Assembly: GCA_023231115.1 (NCBI GenBank)
Contig: JALNWA010000004.1
Location: 11,289 to 75,288, forward strand
Direction of reading: 5' to 3'
Origin: Candidatus Altimarinota bacterium
Lineage (GTDB): Bacteria; Patescibacteriota; Gracilibacteria; UBA1369; LOWO2-01-FULL-3
Length of the DNA: 64,000 nt
The position numbers and the translations under genes were made by a program. Under the pieces are notes generated by a model. It was not told where the DNA came from, did not search any database, and saw only the letters and a list, made by a program, of their open reading frames with translations. Below, in pieces: positions 1 through 8,826 of the stretch; the first letter of the stretch is position 1; the number at the start of each line of letters is the position of its first letter.

Positions 1-779
1 CCGAAAACAGGGAAAAGCGCAATTCCAAGAATCATCGCTCCAATGTTTTCAGCCGCTGTAGATTCAAACAAATCCGCTCCACGACCTGCACAATCTCCAA
101 CATTATCACCAACCAAGTCAGCAATAACTGCAGGATTTCTAGGATCATCTTCAGGAATTCCAGCTTCAACTTTTCCAACTAAATCCGCTCCAACGTCAGC
201 CGCTTTTGTATAAATTCCACCTCCAAGTTGTGCAAATAGAGCTACGAATGAAGCTCCAAATCCGAAACCAACCAATAAAAGAGGAACTTCTGTAGGATTA
301 GCAATTCCGCCGTAAGCTACGAAAAGTCCACCAACTCCAAGAAGAGAAAGTGCAACGACAAGAATACCTGAGAACGCACCTCCACGAATCGCCATTTTAA
401 GTGCTTTATTTACGCTATGTTGAGCCGCCGCCGCAGTTCTAAGATTTGCTTTTACGCTCATATACATTCCCAAAAATCCTGAAAGAGCAGAACAAGCCGC
501 TCCAAGGAGAAAGGCTACAGCAGTGTGCCAGCCATAATTAAAATCTCCGCTGAAAGAATATGCGGCAAGAATAATTACAACCATAACAATTGATAAAGTA
601 CCAATAGTTACATATTGTCTCTTCAAAAACGCCATCGCTCCCTCTCTAATAGCTTCAGCAATTTCTTGCATTTTTGGAGTACCATTGTCCTGTTTTAGGA
701 CATGGCGCGCAAGCAAAACCGCAACCACAAGAGAAACTAGACTGATGCCGAATATCGAAGCAAAAAGGTATGTGGACAT
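1..779 (-). CDS. hppA: membrane-bound proton/sodium-pumping pyrophosphatase, C-terminus cut by window edge
   Basis: The enzyme hydrolyses cytoplasmic pyrophosphate and uses the energy to pump H+ or Na+ across the membrane. The frame is open to base 1, so only the first 259 residues are present; the ATG is at 779. Visible are several hydrophobic helices and the family substrate-binding stretch with the series GADLVGKVE, PEDDPRNPAVIADLVGDN and GDCAGRGADLFE, whose acidic residues bind Mg-PPi. The part that tells K+-dependent from K+-independent enzymes lies outside the window, so the coupling ion cannot be decided. A PPi-type phosphofructokinase signature at 59419 suggests PPi is a real energy currency here (inference). 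No Shine-Dalgarno sequence precedes the start. Confidence 0.96.
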   Translation of the reverse strand, partial: MSTYLFASIFGISLVSLVVAVLLARHVLKQDNGTPKMQEIAEAIREGAMAFLKRQYVTIGTLSIVMVVIILAAYSFSGDFNYGWHTAVAFLLGAACSALSGFLGMYMSVKANLRTAAAAQHSVNKALKMAIRGGAFSGILVVALSLLGVGGLFVAYGGIANPTEVPLLLVGFGFGASFVALFAQLGGGIYTKAADVGADLVGKVEAGIPEDDPRNPAVIADLVGDNVGDCAGRGADLFESTAAENIGAMILGIALFPVF

Positions 780-869
780 CTGAAATAAATTAAAAAATAT
801 TTAAAAATATAGAAAAGTTCCGTGAAATATTACCAATTTACCAAGACGAGTTCAAGGTAATTTTATAGC

Positions 870-1610
870 TTAAGAAAACATCACCATGGATATCGCGGAA
901 ATCGCCGCAGTTTCCATTCTTAAAACGTTTTCACCAAGCAAAAAGATTTTTGCCCCTTGAGATTTCGCATCAGAAATTTCCTCATCCGTAAGCCCTCCTT
1001 CAGGCCCGATAACTACACTCACGCCGACGGAGTCGGCCCTCTCTCTTCCAGAATTTTCGCCCATCTCATTTCTCCCAATCAAATACTCACCTAATTTCAC
1101 ATCATGTTGCCTCGCATCTCCGACCAAAACTTCACCTTTCGGGAAAGCGTTCAAAAAATCACTCCACGAAATAACCTCATGAAGTACAGGCAAAACACAT
1201 CTTTCACTTTGCTCAGCCGCCTCGCTTATAATAGAAAGAAATCTTGGAATATTCCTCATTTCCTTCACCTGACATCTATTTGTAACAATCGGAAAAATAT
1301 CGGTCACGCCTATTTCCGTAGCTTTTTGAACAATCAATTCCAGCGTCGCAGGTTTCTTCGACAAAGCAATATACAAACTCACTTTTCGGCCATTATCAGG
1401 ACAATGCACGACTTCAGACAAATTGATAACCGCCTCTTTTTTTGCGACAACTTCAAAAACCCCATTAGCCTTTGAGCCTTTACCATCAAGAAAAACACAC
1501 TTATCCCCCGCCTCAAATCTCATCACGTTCCGCATCTGATGAAGCAAATCCTCATTTGTTATAACAACCTTTCCCTCTTTAAGTTCTTGATTTATAAAAA
1601 AATGTTGCAT
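870..1610 (-). CDS. rsmE: 16S rRNA m3U1498 methyltransferase RsmE
   Basis: This SPOUT-class enzyme N3-methylates U1498 of 16S rRNA with SAM. The protein is 246 residues, normal for the family. It begins MQHFFI, the usual RsmE start (N-terminal PUA-like region); a further in-frame ATG six codons upstream is possible but leaves a non-family extension. The C-terminal knot motifs are clear: SKKPATLELIVQKATEIGV in the middle, then VVIGPEGGLTDEEI and LGENVLRMETAAISA at the end, which form the SAM-binding trefoil knot. It is a single gene between hppA and a toxin-antitoxin pair. Confidence 0.95.
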   Translation of the reverse strand: MQHFFINQELKEGKVVITNEDLLHQMRNVMRFEAGDKCVFLDGKGSKANGVFEVVAKKEAVINLSEVVHCPDNGRKVSLYIALSKKPATLELIVQKATEIGVTDIFPIVTNRCQVKEMRNIPRFLSIISEAAEQSERCVLPVLHEVISWSDFLNAFPKGEVLVGDARQHDVKLGEYLIGRNEMGENSGRERADSVGVSVVIGPEGGLTDEEISDAKSQGAKIFLLGENVLRMETAAISAISMVMFS

Positions 1611-1700
1611 GAACGCATGATACAACATTTTAGAAAAATTTAATAAAAATTTAATGTCGGCATGTTATAAAGAAATAAACTTAGATTGAAAAACAGATGG

Positions 1701-1720
1701 ATGTACGTTATTATGTACAT
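1701..1720. promoter_or_regulatory. palindromic operator candidate of the toxin-antitoxin operon
   Basis: A perfect inverted repeat, ATGTAC, 8-bp spacer, GTACAT, lies 20 bp before the antitoxin start. TATAAA at 1720-1725 overlaps its right arm and could be the -10 box. Antitoxins of the Phd/YefM type normally bind such a palindrome to repress their own operon; binding here is inferred. Confidence 0.5.
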
Positions 1721-1740
1721 ATAAAATTTAAGTCAAAAAT

Positions 1741-2058
1741 ATGAAAGCAAAAACAACTTTATCCATGACAGAAGCCAGAAAAAACATATTCAAAATCAGC
1801 GACGAAGTACAAAAACCGGGAAATTATTACACTTTTACCGAGAATGGCATCCCGAAAATAGTGGTAATGTCGGCGGAAGAATTTGAATCGTGGCAGGAAA
1901 CATTTGATGTTTTACGGGAAAATCCAAATCTGAAAAATGAAATAAAATCGGCACGAAAAGAATTTAAAAAAGGACAATATGTACCTTTTGAAAAAATATT
2001 AAAAAAAGAACATGTACAAAATAGTGGTAAGAAAAACAGCCGAAAAAGAGCTAAATAG
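1741..2058 (+). CDS. Phd/YefM-type antitoxin
   Basis: This 105-residue protein is the likely antitoxin of a type II toxin-antitoxin pair. The N-terminal half reads like the Phd/YefM DNA-binding fold (MTEARKNIFKISDEV, then ITENGIPKIVVMSAEEFESW-type strand with TFTENGIPKIVVMSAEEFE). The C-terminal half is Lys/Arg/Glu-rich (residues 70-105), as expected for the flexible toxin-binding tail. It overlaps the toxin gene by 47 bp, so the two are translationally coupled. A palindrome just upstream suggests autorepression. The family assignment is good; the exact toxin target is unknown. Confidence 0.82.
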   Translation: MKAKTTLSMTEARKNIFKISDEVQKPGNYYTFTENGIPKIVVMSAEEFESWQETFDVLRENPNLKNEIKSARKEFKKGQYVPFEKILKKEHVQNSGKKNSRKRAK

Positions 2059-2263
2059 AATTGAAGAATCTCAACGATCCAGAATCGAGAAAACAATTCT
2101 AAGCTTAAGCTTAAATCCATACCTTGGAAAACCTCTCAAAGGGGAATTTCAGGGCATATATTCATTAAAAGTATGGCCATTTCGAATACTTTACGAAATC
2201 TACAAAAAACAACTAATTATTCACATAATAAAGATAAGCCACCGCCAAAACGTGTACAAATAA
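2012..2263 (+). CDS. RelE/ParE-superfamily toxin
   Basis: An 83-residue basic protein with the RelE/ParE layout: an N-terminal strand (YKIVVRKTAEKELNRI), a helix pair, PLKGEFQGIYSLKVWPFRILYEI in the middle and the closing IIKISHRQNVYK. These match the family positions for the central GxxRxRxG-like strand and the C-terminal H-R-x-x-VY end. RelE toxins cut mRNA on the ribosome and ParE toxins poison gyrase; the sequence alone does not say which. The start lies inside the antitoxin gene. It ends 2 bp from the stop of the convergent Cys-rich gene. Confidence 0.82.
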   Translation: MYKIVVRKTAEKELNRIEESQRSRIEKTILSLSLNPYLGKPLKGEFQGIYSLKVWPFRILYEIYKKQLIIHIIKISHRQNVYK

Positions 2264-2265
2264 GA

Positions 2266-3894
2266 CTAATAAACTTCCTTCAAATAACACTCCTCACAAT
2301 ACACGATTTCAGGTCTATCCAGCGCATAAGCAGTCTTGATGTCGACTCCACACTTTGCACACTTTCTATCCCAAAGCTTTCGTGGATTACGTAAAGCCAT
2401 CCGTTCCTTGTGGCGTACATCCGGAGATTTAGTTGGCACAGGAAGATTATGCCTCTTCAAAAACGCAACCTCTTGAGAAATAATCCTAAATTGCTTTCCC
2501 GTAACTTCACATGTAACAATGTCTTCACCGCTTCTCTTCGCCAAATTAACCTCATCAACCTCATCAAACCATTGATATCCTTTTTTCAGAGCATCCTCTT
2601 TTGTCATCGGATAAAAATCATGCGCAGTAGTTTCGTTATAGCAAAACGGCGAATCAGTCTCAGGGAAAAACTCGCCCCATTCGCCAGTTTTCCTCATATG
2701 TTCAATTATTTTTTTAACCAAAACCTTATATTCGCTTTCAGAATATTGTTTATTCAAAACACAATATTTTTCCTTTGAATGAAGACCTACGCATCCGAAA
2801 CAATCATTCACTCCATAACATTCATTACAATACATTGAATTCCCGGAAGCAATCCCAAAACCATCCCTACAAAAAAGCAAATTATATCCACTGGAAGCCA
2901 ACACTTCATATCCAAGCTCAAGCGGCGATCCAAGATGAATACAATCCATGCAGTTTTTCATTTTGCCTACAGTAAAACAATATCTCAAATCTTCGCAGTT
3001 TATAATATCAAAACAATAATACGCATTCTTCGAATTGAAGACATGATTACCAAAAACATTCTCAGAATTTCTTTGATATAAAGCCCTTTTTGGCAAAGAC
3101 AAATAAAGATCTTTGAAAGTTTTTCTAACCATTTCCTTATTTTCAGGTTTCAACAATTCCGCAACTTTTTTTTCATATTCCTCTTTAGAATAATGTTTAT
3201 TGAAAATATAAAATTCCTTATTCGCAAGACTCACGCATCCAAAACAATTTCGACATCCTTTACAATCAAAAAGATAATAACTACTTGAGCAATTCAGGCA
3301 TTCTCTTCCGTGAAAAACTTCATAACACTTTTCGCAATCTATACACTCGTAACATCCCTCACAATAATAAGAATAAGCCATGTCAAAACAATTTTTTGAA
3401 TACCACAAAATATGTCCGTAAGAACAATTTTCATTTTCGACACAACCAGCGACCAAATAGCAATCCTTTGAAAAATAAGTCGCATTCGTATAATCACAAT
3501 TTTCAGAACCGGAGACAGACATCCCAGGACGCGGAACCCTGTTGTACAGCTCATTCATTTGTTCAAAAAATGGCTTACTTGAGTCAAAATCCATACCATA
3601 ATCAAGCGAACTCCACTCGTTTCCCCACCATTCATCAAGAGTGTAAACTTTGCATTTTTTGTCTCCTGAAAAAATCGAAATAAATTCTTTGCCGGATAAA
3701 TCAGATTTTCTTTTGTAAAATTTATTAAAATTACGCCACATCATTTTTCGCTTCCACTTGCACTCAAAACAATATGCAGACCAAGGAAGTAAAATTTTCT
3801 CACCATCAATAACCGGAGATAAATTTTCCAAAAATTTCAAATCATCTTCTGTCACTCCAAAATTTGAACCACATTGTTTACAAGTTTTTTGCAT
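2266..3894 (-). CDS. Cys-rich CxxC-repeat protein of a Patescibacteria-type family, function unknown
   Basis: This 542-residue protein has over 40 cysteines. It starts with a zinc-ribbon-like pair, CKQC near residue 5 and CFEC near residue 45, followed by a conserved-looking YKRKSDLSGKEFISIFS segment. Two large blocks (about 130-225 and 290-370) are made of short repeats with aromatic residues and Cys pairs (CYECIDCEKCYE, CKGCRNCFGC), which suggests a repetitive metal-binding or beta-helical fold. A last CAKCGVDI...CEEC pair ends the protein. I recognise this layout from other candidate-phyla genomes but know no function. A TTG start 15 bp upstream was rejected: TATAAT at 3901-3906 puts the predicted transcript start on the ATG at 3894, a leaderless mRNA. 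Confidence 0.85.
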   Translation of the reverse strand: MQKTCKQCGSNFGVTEDDLKFLENLSPVIDGEKILLPWSAYCFECKWKRKMMWRNFNKFYKRKSDLSGKEFISIFSGDKKCKVYTLDEWWGNEWSSLDYGMDFDSSKPFFEQMNELYNRVPRPGMSVSGSENCDYTNATYFSKDCYLVAGCVENENCSYGHILWYSKNCFDMAYSYYCEGCYECIDCEKCYEVFHGRECLNCSSSYYLFDCKGCRNCFGCVSLANKEFYIFNKHYSKEEYEKKVAELLKPENKEMVRKTFKDLYLSLPKRALYQRNSENVFGNHVFNSKNAYYCFDIINCEDLRYCFTVGKMKNCMDCIHLGSPLELGYEVLASSGYNLLFCRDGFGIASGNSMYCNECYGVNDCFGCVGLHSKEKYCVLNKQYSESEYKVLVKKIIEHMRKTGEWGEFFPETDSPFCYNETTAHDFYPMTKEDALKKGYQWFDEVDEVNLAKRSGEDIVTCEVTGKQFRIISQEVAFLKRHNLPVPTKSPDVRHKERMALRNPRKLWDRKCAKCGVDIKTAYALDRPEIVYCEECYLKEVY

Positions 3895-3900
3895 AGCAAA

Positions 3901-3906
3901 ATTATA
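3901..3906 (-). promoter_or_regulatory. -10 box TATAAT of a leaderless promoter
   Basis: On the minus strand TATAAT is followed by six bases (TTTGCT) and then the ATG of the Cys-rich gene, so transcription should begin at or next to the start codon. The box directly follows the T-run of the DUF378 terminator. Confidence 0.6.
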
Positions 3907-3907
3907 C

Positions 3908-3938
3908 AAAAAAGCCTGCCTCTTAACAAGACAAGCTT
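3908..3938 (-). terminator. intrinsic terminator of the DUF378 gene
   Basis: On the minus strand the arms AAGCTTGTCT and AGGCAGGCTT pair over 10 bp (two G-U pairs) around a 7-nt loop and are followed by six T residues. It lies 20 bp after the DUF378 stop codon. Confidence 0.8.
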
Positions 3939-3957
3939 AATTTATAATAAAAAATGA

Positions 3958-4182
3958 TTATTTAGAGCAAGAGCATCCTCCTTCGCAACACATGAAAGAT
4001 GAAACCAATACCCAAACTCCTGAAACTGCAACAACCACATAAACCGCATTAGCAAGCATCTGCATAGCAAGAAGATCTACACAAAGATAGTTAACCAAGT
4101 CAAATTGGAAAAGGCCTACAAGCCCCCAATTTAGCGCACCTACTACAACTAGAACCAACGCAATCCAATATAATACTTTCAT
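3958..4182 (-). CDS. DUF378 family small membrane protein
   Basis: A 74-residue protein with two membrane helices. The first carries the family signature ALNWGLVGLFQFDLV preceded by WIALVLVVVG; the second is AVYVVVAVSGVWVLVSSFM. An unusual tail, CCEGGCSCSK, holds four cysteines and may bind metal or be cytosolic redox-active (inference). Function of DUF378 proteins is unknown. It stands alone with its own terminator. Confidence 0.85.
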   Translation of the reverse strand: MKVLYWIALVLVVVGALNWGLVGLFQFDLVNYLCVDLLAMQMLANAVYVVVAVSGVWVLVSSFMCCEGGCSCSK

Positions 4183-4246
4183 AAATAATGAGGATTAAAT
4201 ATAATGTATCTAAATTATTGTTTGTTTAAAGACAATTGTCAATTAA

Positions 4247-4783
4247 ATGCTTACAAAAGACTACAAAATAGGATTAAAAATAAAAGTGAATGATAAAATG
4301 CAAAAAAATTATGCATATATTTTATCAGAAAAACTTGGAAAAAATTTCAACAAAGAATTCGTTCCTGCCCTAACTCCAGCCAAAATGTTAAAGCTCGGAA
4401 TATTTGAAGGAAAATATTTAAATGATTGCAAAAAAGAATTTCCGGAAGAATGGTTTAAAAAAGCGGAAAAAAAGTTATCACCAAAAAAAGCGGACACATC
4501 TAAGAATTATTTTAAAATAAAATCCAGACAATCCTTGCAAACGTGGAGAAAAAACGGTTGGATAATGATTGGAGATCCTGACATAAGAGGATGGTTTCAG
4601 TGGTATTGCAGATATTATCTCGGCAGACGTGAACCAATTTTAGACACACGACAAATAAAAAGGTGGAAATCGTTCAACAGACACGCAGGACAAATAAAAA
4701 AGAACTGCAACAGAGGTGATTTAAATTGCAGACCACGCCAAAGACAAGCCCTATTGCAATGGGCATACAATCCTTTTATATAA
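4247..4783 (+). CDS. conserved hypothetical protein with Trp/Tyr/Arg-rich core
   Basis: This 178-residue soluble protein has no signal peptide or membrane helix. The most striking block is residues 105-175: SLQTWRKNGWI, DPDIRGWFQWYCRYYLGRR, DTRQIKRWKSF, HAGQIKKNC, then RPRQRQALLQWAYNPF. The density of Trp, Arg and Tyr suggests nucleic-acid or nucleotide binding, but that is only inference. I recall similar proteins in diverse bacteria and some algae/plants, always without an assigned role. It is convergent with the P-type ATPase gene 6 bp away. Confidence 0.75.
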   Translation: MLTKDYKIGLKIKVNDKMQKNYAYILSEKLGKNFNKEFVPALTPAKMLKLGIFEGKYLNDCKKEFPEEWFKKAEKKLSPKKADTSKNYFKIKSRQSLQTWRKNGWIMIGDPDIRGWFQWYCRYYLGRREPILDTRQIKRWKSFNRHAGQIKKNCNRGDLNCRPRQRQALLQWAYNPFI

Positions 4784-4789
4784 GATTCT

Positions 4790-7342
4790 TTATTTTTTAA
4801 TTTCAAAAAACTCCAAAACTTTCCAAAACATTCCCGCAGAAAAACCGACAAAAACAACCATCAAGAAATGTAATACAGAAATATTTTCGAATTTAAATAC
4901 ATGTCCCATAAATGGAACATAAACAGATAAAATCAACAATAAAGTCGCTCCAAAAACAACATACAAAAGAGCCGGATTTTTAGCAGTAAATGCTTTCAAA
5001 ATAGAATGTCCCAAAAATCTGTTAACAAAAATAAGTCCGATATTTGAGGCAATAAGCGTTATAAAAGCAAGTGTTCTTGAATAAGAATCAGACATTCCAT
5101 AAGACAACGCTGTGTTGAAAACCACCGAAATCATAACCAACGAAATAAGCCCCTGTAAAAAACTTTTAAAGAGCAATCCCTTGCTAAAAAGCGGTTCAGA
5201 AGGATTTCTTGGCGGACGCGACATAATATCATCCTCCTCCGTCTCGGCTTCAAAAACGACAGAACAAACCGGATCAATAATCAGCTCCAAAAAAACAACA
5301 TGGACAGGATAAAATATTATAGGCCAATCAAAAACAACAGGTAAAAGCGCAAGTCCGGCAATCGGCACATGTACACTTATTATGTAAGCCATCGCCTTTT
5401 TAATATTATCAAAAATTCGACGACCCATTTTTACAGCGGCAACAATTGAATTAAAATCATCTTTCAACAAAACAAGCGCGGAAGCCTCTCTAGCAACATC
5501 AGTCCCTCTCTCTCCCATAGAAACACCGATATGCGCCGCTTTAAGAGCAGGAGCGTCATTCACTCCATCTCCTGTCATCGCAACAATCTCTCCATCTTTT
5601 TTCAACGCTTGAACAATAATTAATTTCTGCTCAGGCACAACTCTCGCAAAAATATTTACATTTTTAATTTTCTTCGCAAGTTCCGTTGCCGACATTTTTT
5701 CAAGTTCAGCACCTGTAATAATGTGATCTGGATCTTTAAGCCCTATCTGCTCCCCGATATTTTTTGCGGTAATGGGATAATCTCCGGTAATCATAATCAC
5801 ACGAATACCGGCCTTGTAACATTCCTTTATAGCAAAAGGAACAGTCTCTCTAATAGGATCAGCAAGCCCGACAAACCCTAAGAATTCAAATGCAAAATCA
5901 TGCTGGGAAGTAGGCAAATCATTTCCCCTGTAAACAGCCTTCGCAACGCCCAAAACACGAAGTCCTTTCGCCGCCATAATTTCCACCTCTTTTTCCAAAA
6001 CTTTTTGTTTTTCTTGAGACATATGACAAAGCTCAAAAACAGCCTCCGGTGCGCCTTTTGCCGCAACAACATAAAACCTGCCCTCTTTGTCGGATTTATA
6101 CACATGAGAAAGAGCAAGAAGATGTCTGGACAAAGGATATTCCTTAAGCAAATTCCATTCTTCATGCAAGTGCTCTGTATCTTTCAATTTAATTTCCCCC
6201 AATTCAAGAAATGCCTTCTCCATAGGATCAAATGGATCCTTTTTGCTTGCCAAAACAGCATACTCAATAATTTCATGAAAATGCTCGGGCAAAGATTTTT
6301 CCTTATTTTCAAAAACATCATATTTTTTTTCTTCAACAAAAATTTCTTGAATCGACATTTTATTTTGCGTAAGAGTCCCCGTTTTATCTACGCAAAGAAC
6401 AGTAGCCGCACCCAAAATTTCGACAGCGGCAACCTTTCTGGTAAGAACATGTTTTTTTGAAATTCTCCAAGCACCAAGCGCCAAAAACACAGTAAGCACA
6501 ACTGCAAATTCCTCGGGCAAAAGAGCAATTGCCACAGTTATTCCATACAAAAATCCATTCAATATTTCATTTCTCCACAAAATAAAAGCGGCAACAATTA
6601 CCACAAGAAAAACAACCGCGAAAAGAAAAAAGAATCGAACAAGTTTAGCGGATTCTTTTTGCAAAATCGTTTTCTCTGAGATGATTGATTGCAAAGCTTT
6701 TCCTATTTTACCTATTTCCGTATTCATACCAGTTCCAAAAACTCTCGCAACTCCTTGCCCACCAACAATCATGCTTCCTGAAAACACAAAAGGATTATCA
6801 TTTCCACCCGGACGTACAGAGCCTATATTTTCTTCATCTGTAGCCATTTTCCTGACAGACACAGACTCTCCCGTCAAAAGAGACTCATCCGCAGACAAAT
6901 TTCTTTCCCATATAAGAACCGCATCAGCAGGAACACGATCTCCCTCATTTAAAATAATAACATCCCCCATTACAACTTCACGTCCGGCTATACGCATTTT
7001 CTCTCCATCACGAATCACCAATGCACGCGGACTTGAAAGATCTTTAAGCGCAGTCAAAGCCTTTTCGGTTTTATTTTCCTGATAAAGCGTAATTCCAATC
7101 ACCACCAACACACTAAAAGACAAGAATATTGCCTCCTGTACATCTCCAAGCACAATATAAATAATTCCACATCCGACAAGAAGTGAAATCATGGGTTCTT
7201 TTAAAATTTCAAAAATAATAGCAAAAATACTTCTCTTCTTTGACGAAGGAAGCTCGTTATAGCCATGTTTTCTCAAATTTTGAGAAACTTCTTTCGAAGT
7301 TAATCCTTTAAGTTTCTGCACTTGTGCTTCAGTAAGTCCCAT
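4790..7342 (-). CDS. P-type cation-transporting ATPase (P2 class)
   Basis: An 850-residue primary ion pump, normal length for P2 ATPases. Seen: cation-ATPase N-terminal domain (1-40), TGES actuator motif at 157-160, TM4 with PEE at 276-278, phosphorylation site DKTGTLT at 319-325, hinge TGDGVNDAPALKAAHIG, and a C-terminal block of about six helices. The fold resembles Ca2+-type P2A pumps, but the TM4 motif PEEF differs from the PEGL of classic Ca2+-ATPases, so the transported ion is open. The gene is monocistronic and convergent with the conserved hypothetical at 4247. Confidence 0.93.
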   Translation of the reverse strand: MGLTEAQVQKLKGLTSKEVSQNLRKHGYNELPSSKKRSIFAIIFEILKEPMISLLVGCGIIYIVLGDVQEAIFLSFSVLVVIGITLYQENKTEKALTALKDLSSPRALVIRDGEKMRIAGREVVMGDVIILNEGDRVPADAVLIWERNLSADESLLTGESVSVRKMATDEENIGSVRPGGNDNPFVFSGSMIVGGQGVARVFGTGMNTEIGKIGKALQSIISEKTILQKESAKLVRFFFLFAVVFLVVIVAAFILWRNEILNGFLYGITVAIALLPEEFAVVLTVFLALGAWRISKKHVLTRKVAAVEILGAATVLCVDKTGTLTQNKMSIQEIFVEEKKYDVFENKEKSLPEHFHEIIEYAVLASKKDPFDPMEKAFLELGEIKLKDTEHLHEEWNLLKEYPLSRHLLALSHVYKSDKEGRFYVVAAKGAPEAVFELCHMSQEKQKVLEKEVEIMAAKGLRVLGVAKAVYRGNDLPTSQHDFAFEFLGFVGLADPIRETVPFAIKECYKAGIRVIMITGDYPITAKNIGEQIGLKDPDHIITGAELEKMSATELAKKIKNVNIFARVVPEQKLIIVQALKKDGEIVAMTGDGVNDAPALKAAHIGVSMGERGTDVAREASALVLLKDDFNSIVAAVKMGRRIFDNIKKAMAYIISVHVPIAGLALLPVVFDWPIIFYPVHVVFLELIIDPVCSVVFEAETEEDDIMSRPPRNPSEPLFSKGLLFKSFLQGLISLVMISVVFNTALSYGMSDSYSRTLAFITLIASNIGLIFVNRFLGHSILKAFTAKNPALLYVVFGATLLLILSVYVPFMGHVFKFENISVLHFLMVVFVGFSAGMFWKVLEFFEIKK

Positions 7343-7411
7343 AAAATTAAAAATAAGGATTATTCAAACCTAGTAAGGATAAGGCCTTCAAAGAAACAAA
7401 ACAAGTAAAAA

Positions 7412-8245
7412 TCACTTCGACATTCCTTCATAAGGATTATCTTTTCTGTAACCATAAGTCCGTGGAGAACAAAAAGGATCATAAACAGAGCCATCGCCAA
7501 ATTTCACATATTGATGAACCGGTTTTTCATCCTGAACCGAGACGGAGATAACCTCAGCCAAATATCCCATTTCATCAGAAAGAATTTTATATAAAACAGC
7601 TAAATCCGCACAAAATGGAGGTCTTTTTGAAAAATCAGAAACAGTCCCATGTCCACCAACAATAATTGCAAAAAGAGCCCTCAAAGGAGAAAGAACAAGG
7701 TGCCAATGCAGACGATTTTTCTTTACAACATAAGCAATGGCAATCTTATCAAAATCTTCTTTTGTAAGAGGATCTTTAAACATCCTGAATAGATCAATGA
7801 ATTCAGCATATCCGGCGCTATATGTTAAATATGAACCACAAAGTCTGCGGGAAAAATCATGAATCTCTGTAAGCATTTTCTGTAATATTTCTATATCATC
7901 ATGCGTAATTTCATATCCATATCTGGAAAAAACACCTTCGGCAGAAACAAATGCACCAAGATTAGTTGATTCACTTCTAGTACTTAATTGCCGAACAAGA
8001 TCCTCTCCATAAGCCTCAACCCTGAAACGATCAAATAAATCTATCGCCTCAGCCATTAAAATATTTCTCTCTTCCGGACTAATACTCCTTTTATATCTTT
8101 CATATAAATCATCCGCCATCTTCGCAAAGGCAGGATCCTGCGACAAAATATCGATTTGAGCAAAAAATGAATCCTCAGGAGTAATTTCCACTCCATACAT
8201 CTTCGCAGAATCATCCGCCGCCTTTTTTCTTTCCAAATAAAGCAT
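7412..8245 (-). CDS. transglutaminase-like (papain-fold) protein, function unknown
   Basis: A 277-residue protein without a signal peptide. The C-terminal third shows a possible Cys-His-Asp triad in the order and spacing of transglutaminase-like proteins: PPFCADLAVLYKIL, then VHQYVKFGDG, then SVYDPFCS. The N-terminal part is helical and unrecognised. A second protein with the same type of triad lies at 47214. Such proteins may be proteases, amidases or cross-linking enzymes; the assignment rests on motif order only. Confidence 0.55.
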   Translation of the reverse strand: MLYLERKKAADDSAKMYGVEITPEDSFFAQIDILSQDPAFAKMADDLYERYKRSISPEERNILMAEAIDLFDRFRVEAYGEDLVRQLSTRSESTNLGAFVSAEGVFSRYGYEITHDDIEILQKMLTEIHDFSRRLCGSYLTYSAGYAEFIDLFRMFKDPLTKEDFDKIAIAYVVKKNRLHWHLVLSPLRALFAIIVGGHGTVSDFSKRPPFCADLAVLYKILSDEMGYLAEVISVSVQDEKPVHQYVKFGDGSVYDPFCSPRTYGYRKDNPYEGMSK

Positions 8246-8300
8246 ATTCTTTTAAATACAAGAGAAGAACTTTACCACAAAAATCTAAAAAATACATCAC

Positions 8301-8334
8301 AAAAAATAGAGCCCTGCAGTTTCCCGCAAAGCTC
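8301..8334 (-). terminator. intrinsic terminator of the RRM gene
   Basis: On the minus strand GAGCTTTGC pairs with GCAGGGCTC (9 bp, two G-U pairs) around an 8-nt loop, followed by TATTTTTT. It lies about 30 bp after the RRM stop. Confidence 0.8.
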
Positions 8335-8364
8335 CATCTATTTGATTATTAAAAATCGAAAACC

Positions 8365-8712
8365 TTAGAAACTATTTCTGTCTCCTGAGTCTCTCCTTCT
8401 AAAACCTCCACCTCCGAAACCACCTCCGAAACCTCCACCACCTGTTCTTCTTGGTGGTCGATCTTCCATTGGACGAGCTTCGTTAACAACGAGCTTTCTT
8501 CCTTCCATCTCGTTGCCATTCCACGTTTCGATAGCTTTTTGAGCTTCTTCTTCTGTGGACATTTCAACAAATCCAAAACCTTTAGATCTGCCTGAAAATT
8601 TATCAGCGATTACAGCTGCTGATTCAACAGTTCCTGCGTCTGCAAATGCAGTGCGAAGAGATTCTTCTGTTGCTGTGTAAGGTAGATTCCCTACGTATAA
8701 TTTCTTTCCCAT
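8365..8712 (-). CDS. single-RRM glycine-rich RNA-binding protein
   Basis: A 115-residue RNA-binding protein of the type common in cyanobacteria and other bacteria. One RRM spans residues 2-80, with RNP2 LYVGNL at 5-10 and RNP1 KGFGFVEM near 45-52. The tail (88-115) is Gly/Arg-rich (GGGGFGGGFGGGGF, then RRRDSGDRNSF), typical of RNA chaperone-like proteins. The gene is monocistronic with its own terminator and a leader of about 100 bp before the start, long for this compact genome and possibly regulatory, as in cold-inducible relatives (inference). Confidence 0.93.
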   Translation of the reverse strand: MGKKLYVGNLPYTATEESLRTAFADAGTVESAAVIADKFSGRSKGFGFVEMSTEEEAQKAIETWNGNEMEGRKLVVNEARPMEDRPPRRTGGGGFGGGFGGGGFRRRDSGDRNSF

Positions 8713-8826
8713 AACGGTGATTAAAAAATAACAAGACGCAGTTTGCTCGCAGTCAAACCAAAAGTCAATAGAAGTTTGACAAATAACCGTTTTTAAAGCG
8801 GAGCATTAACAGCAAACTTTAAAGAA

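Noticed and set aside
3895..3909. TTG start giving a longer Cys-rich protein
   Set aside because: TATAAT at 3901-3906 overlaps this codon region; the transcript should begin at ATG 3894.
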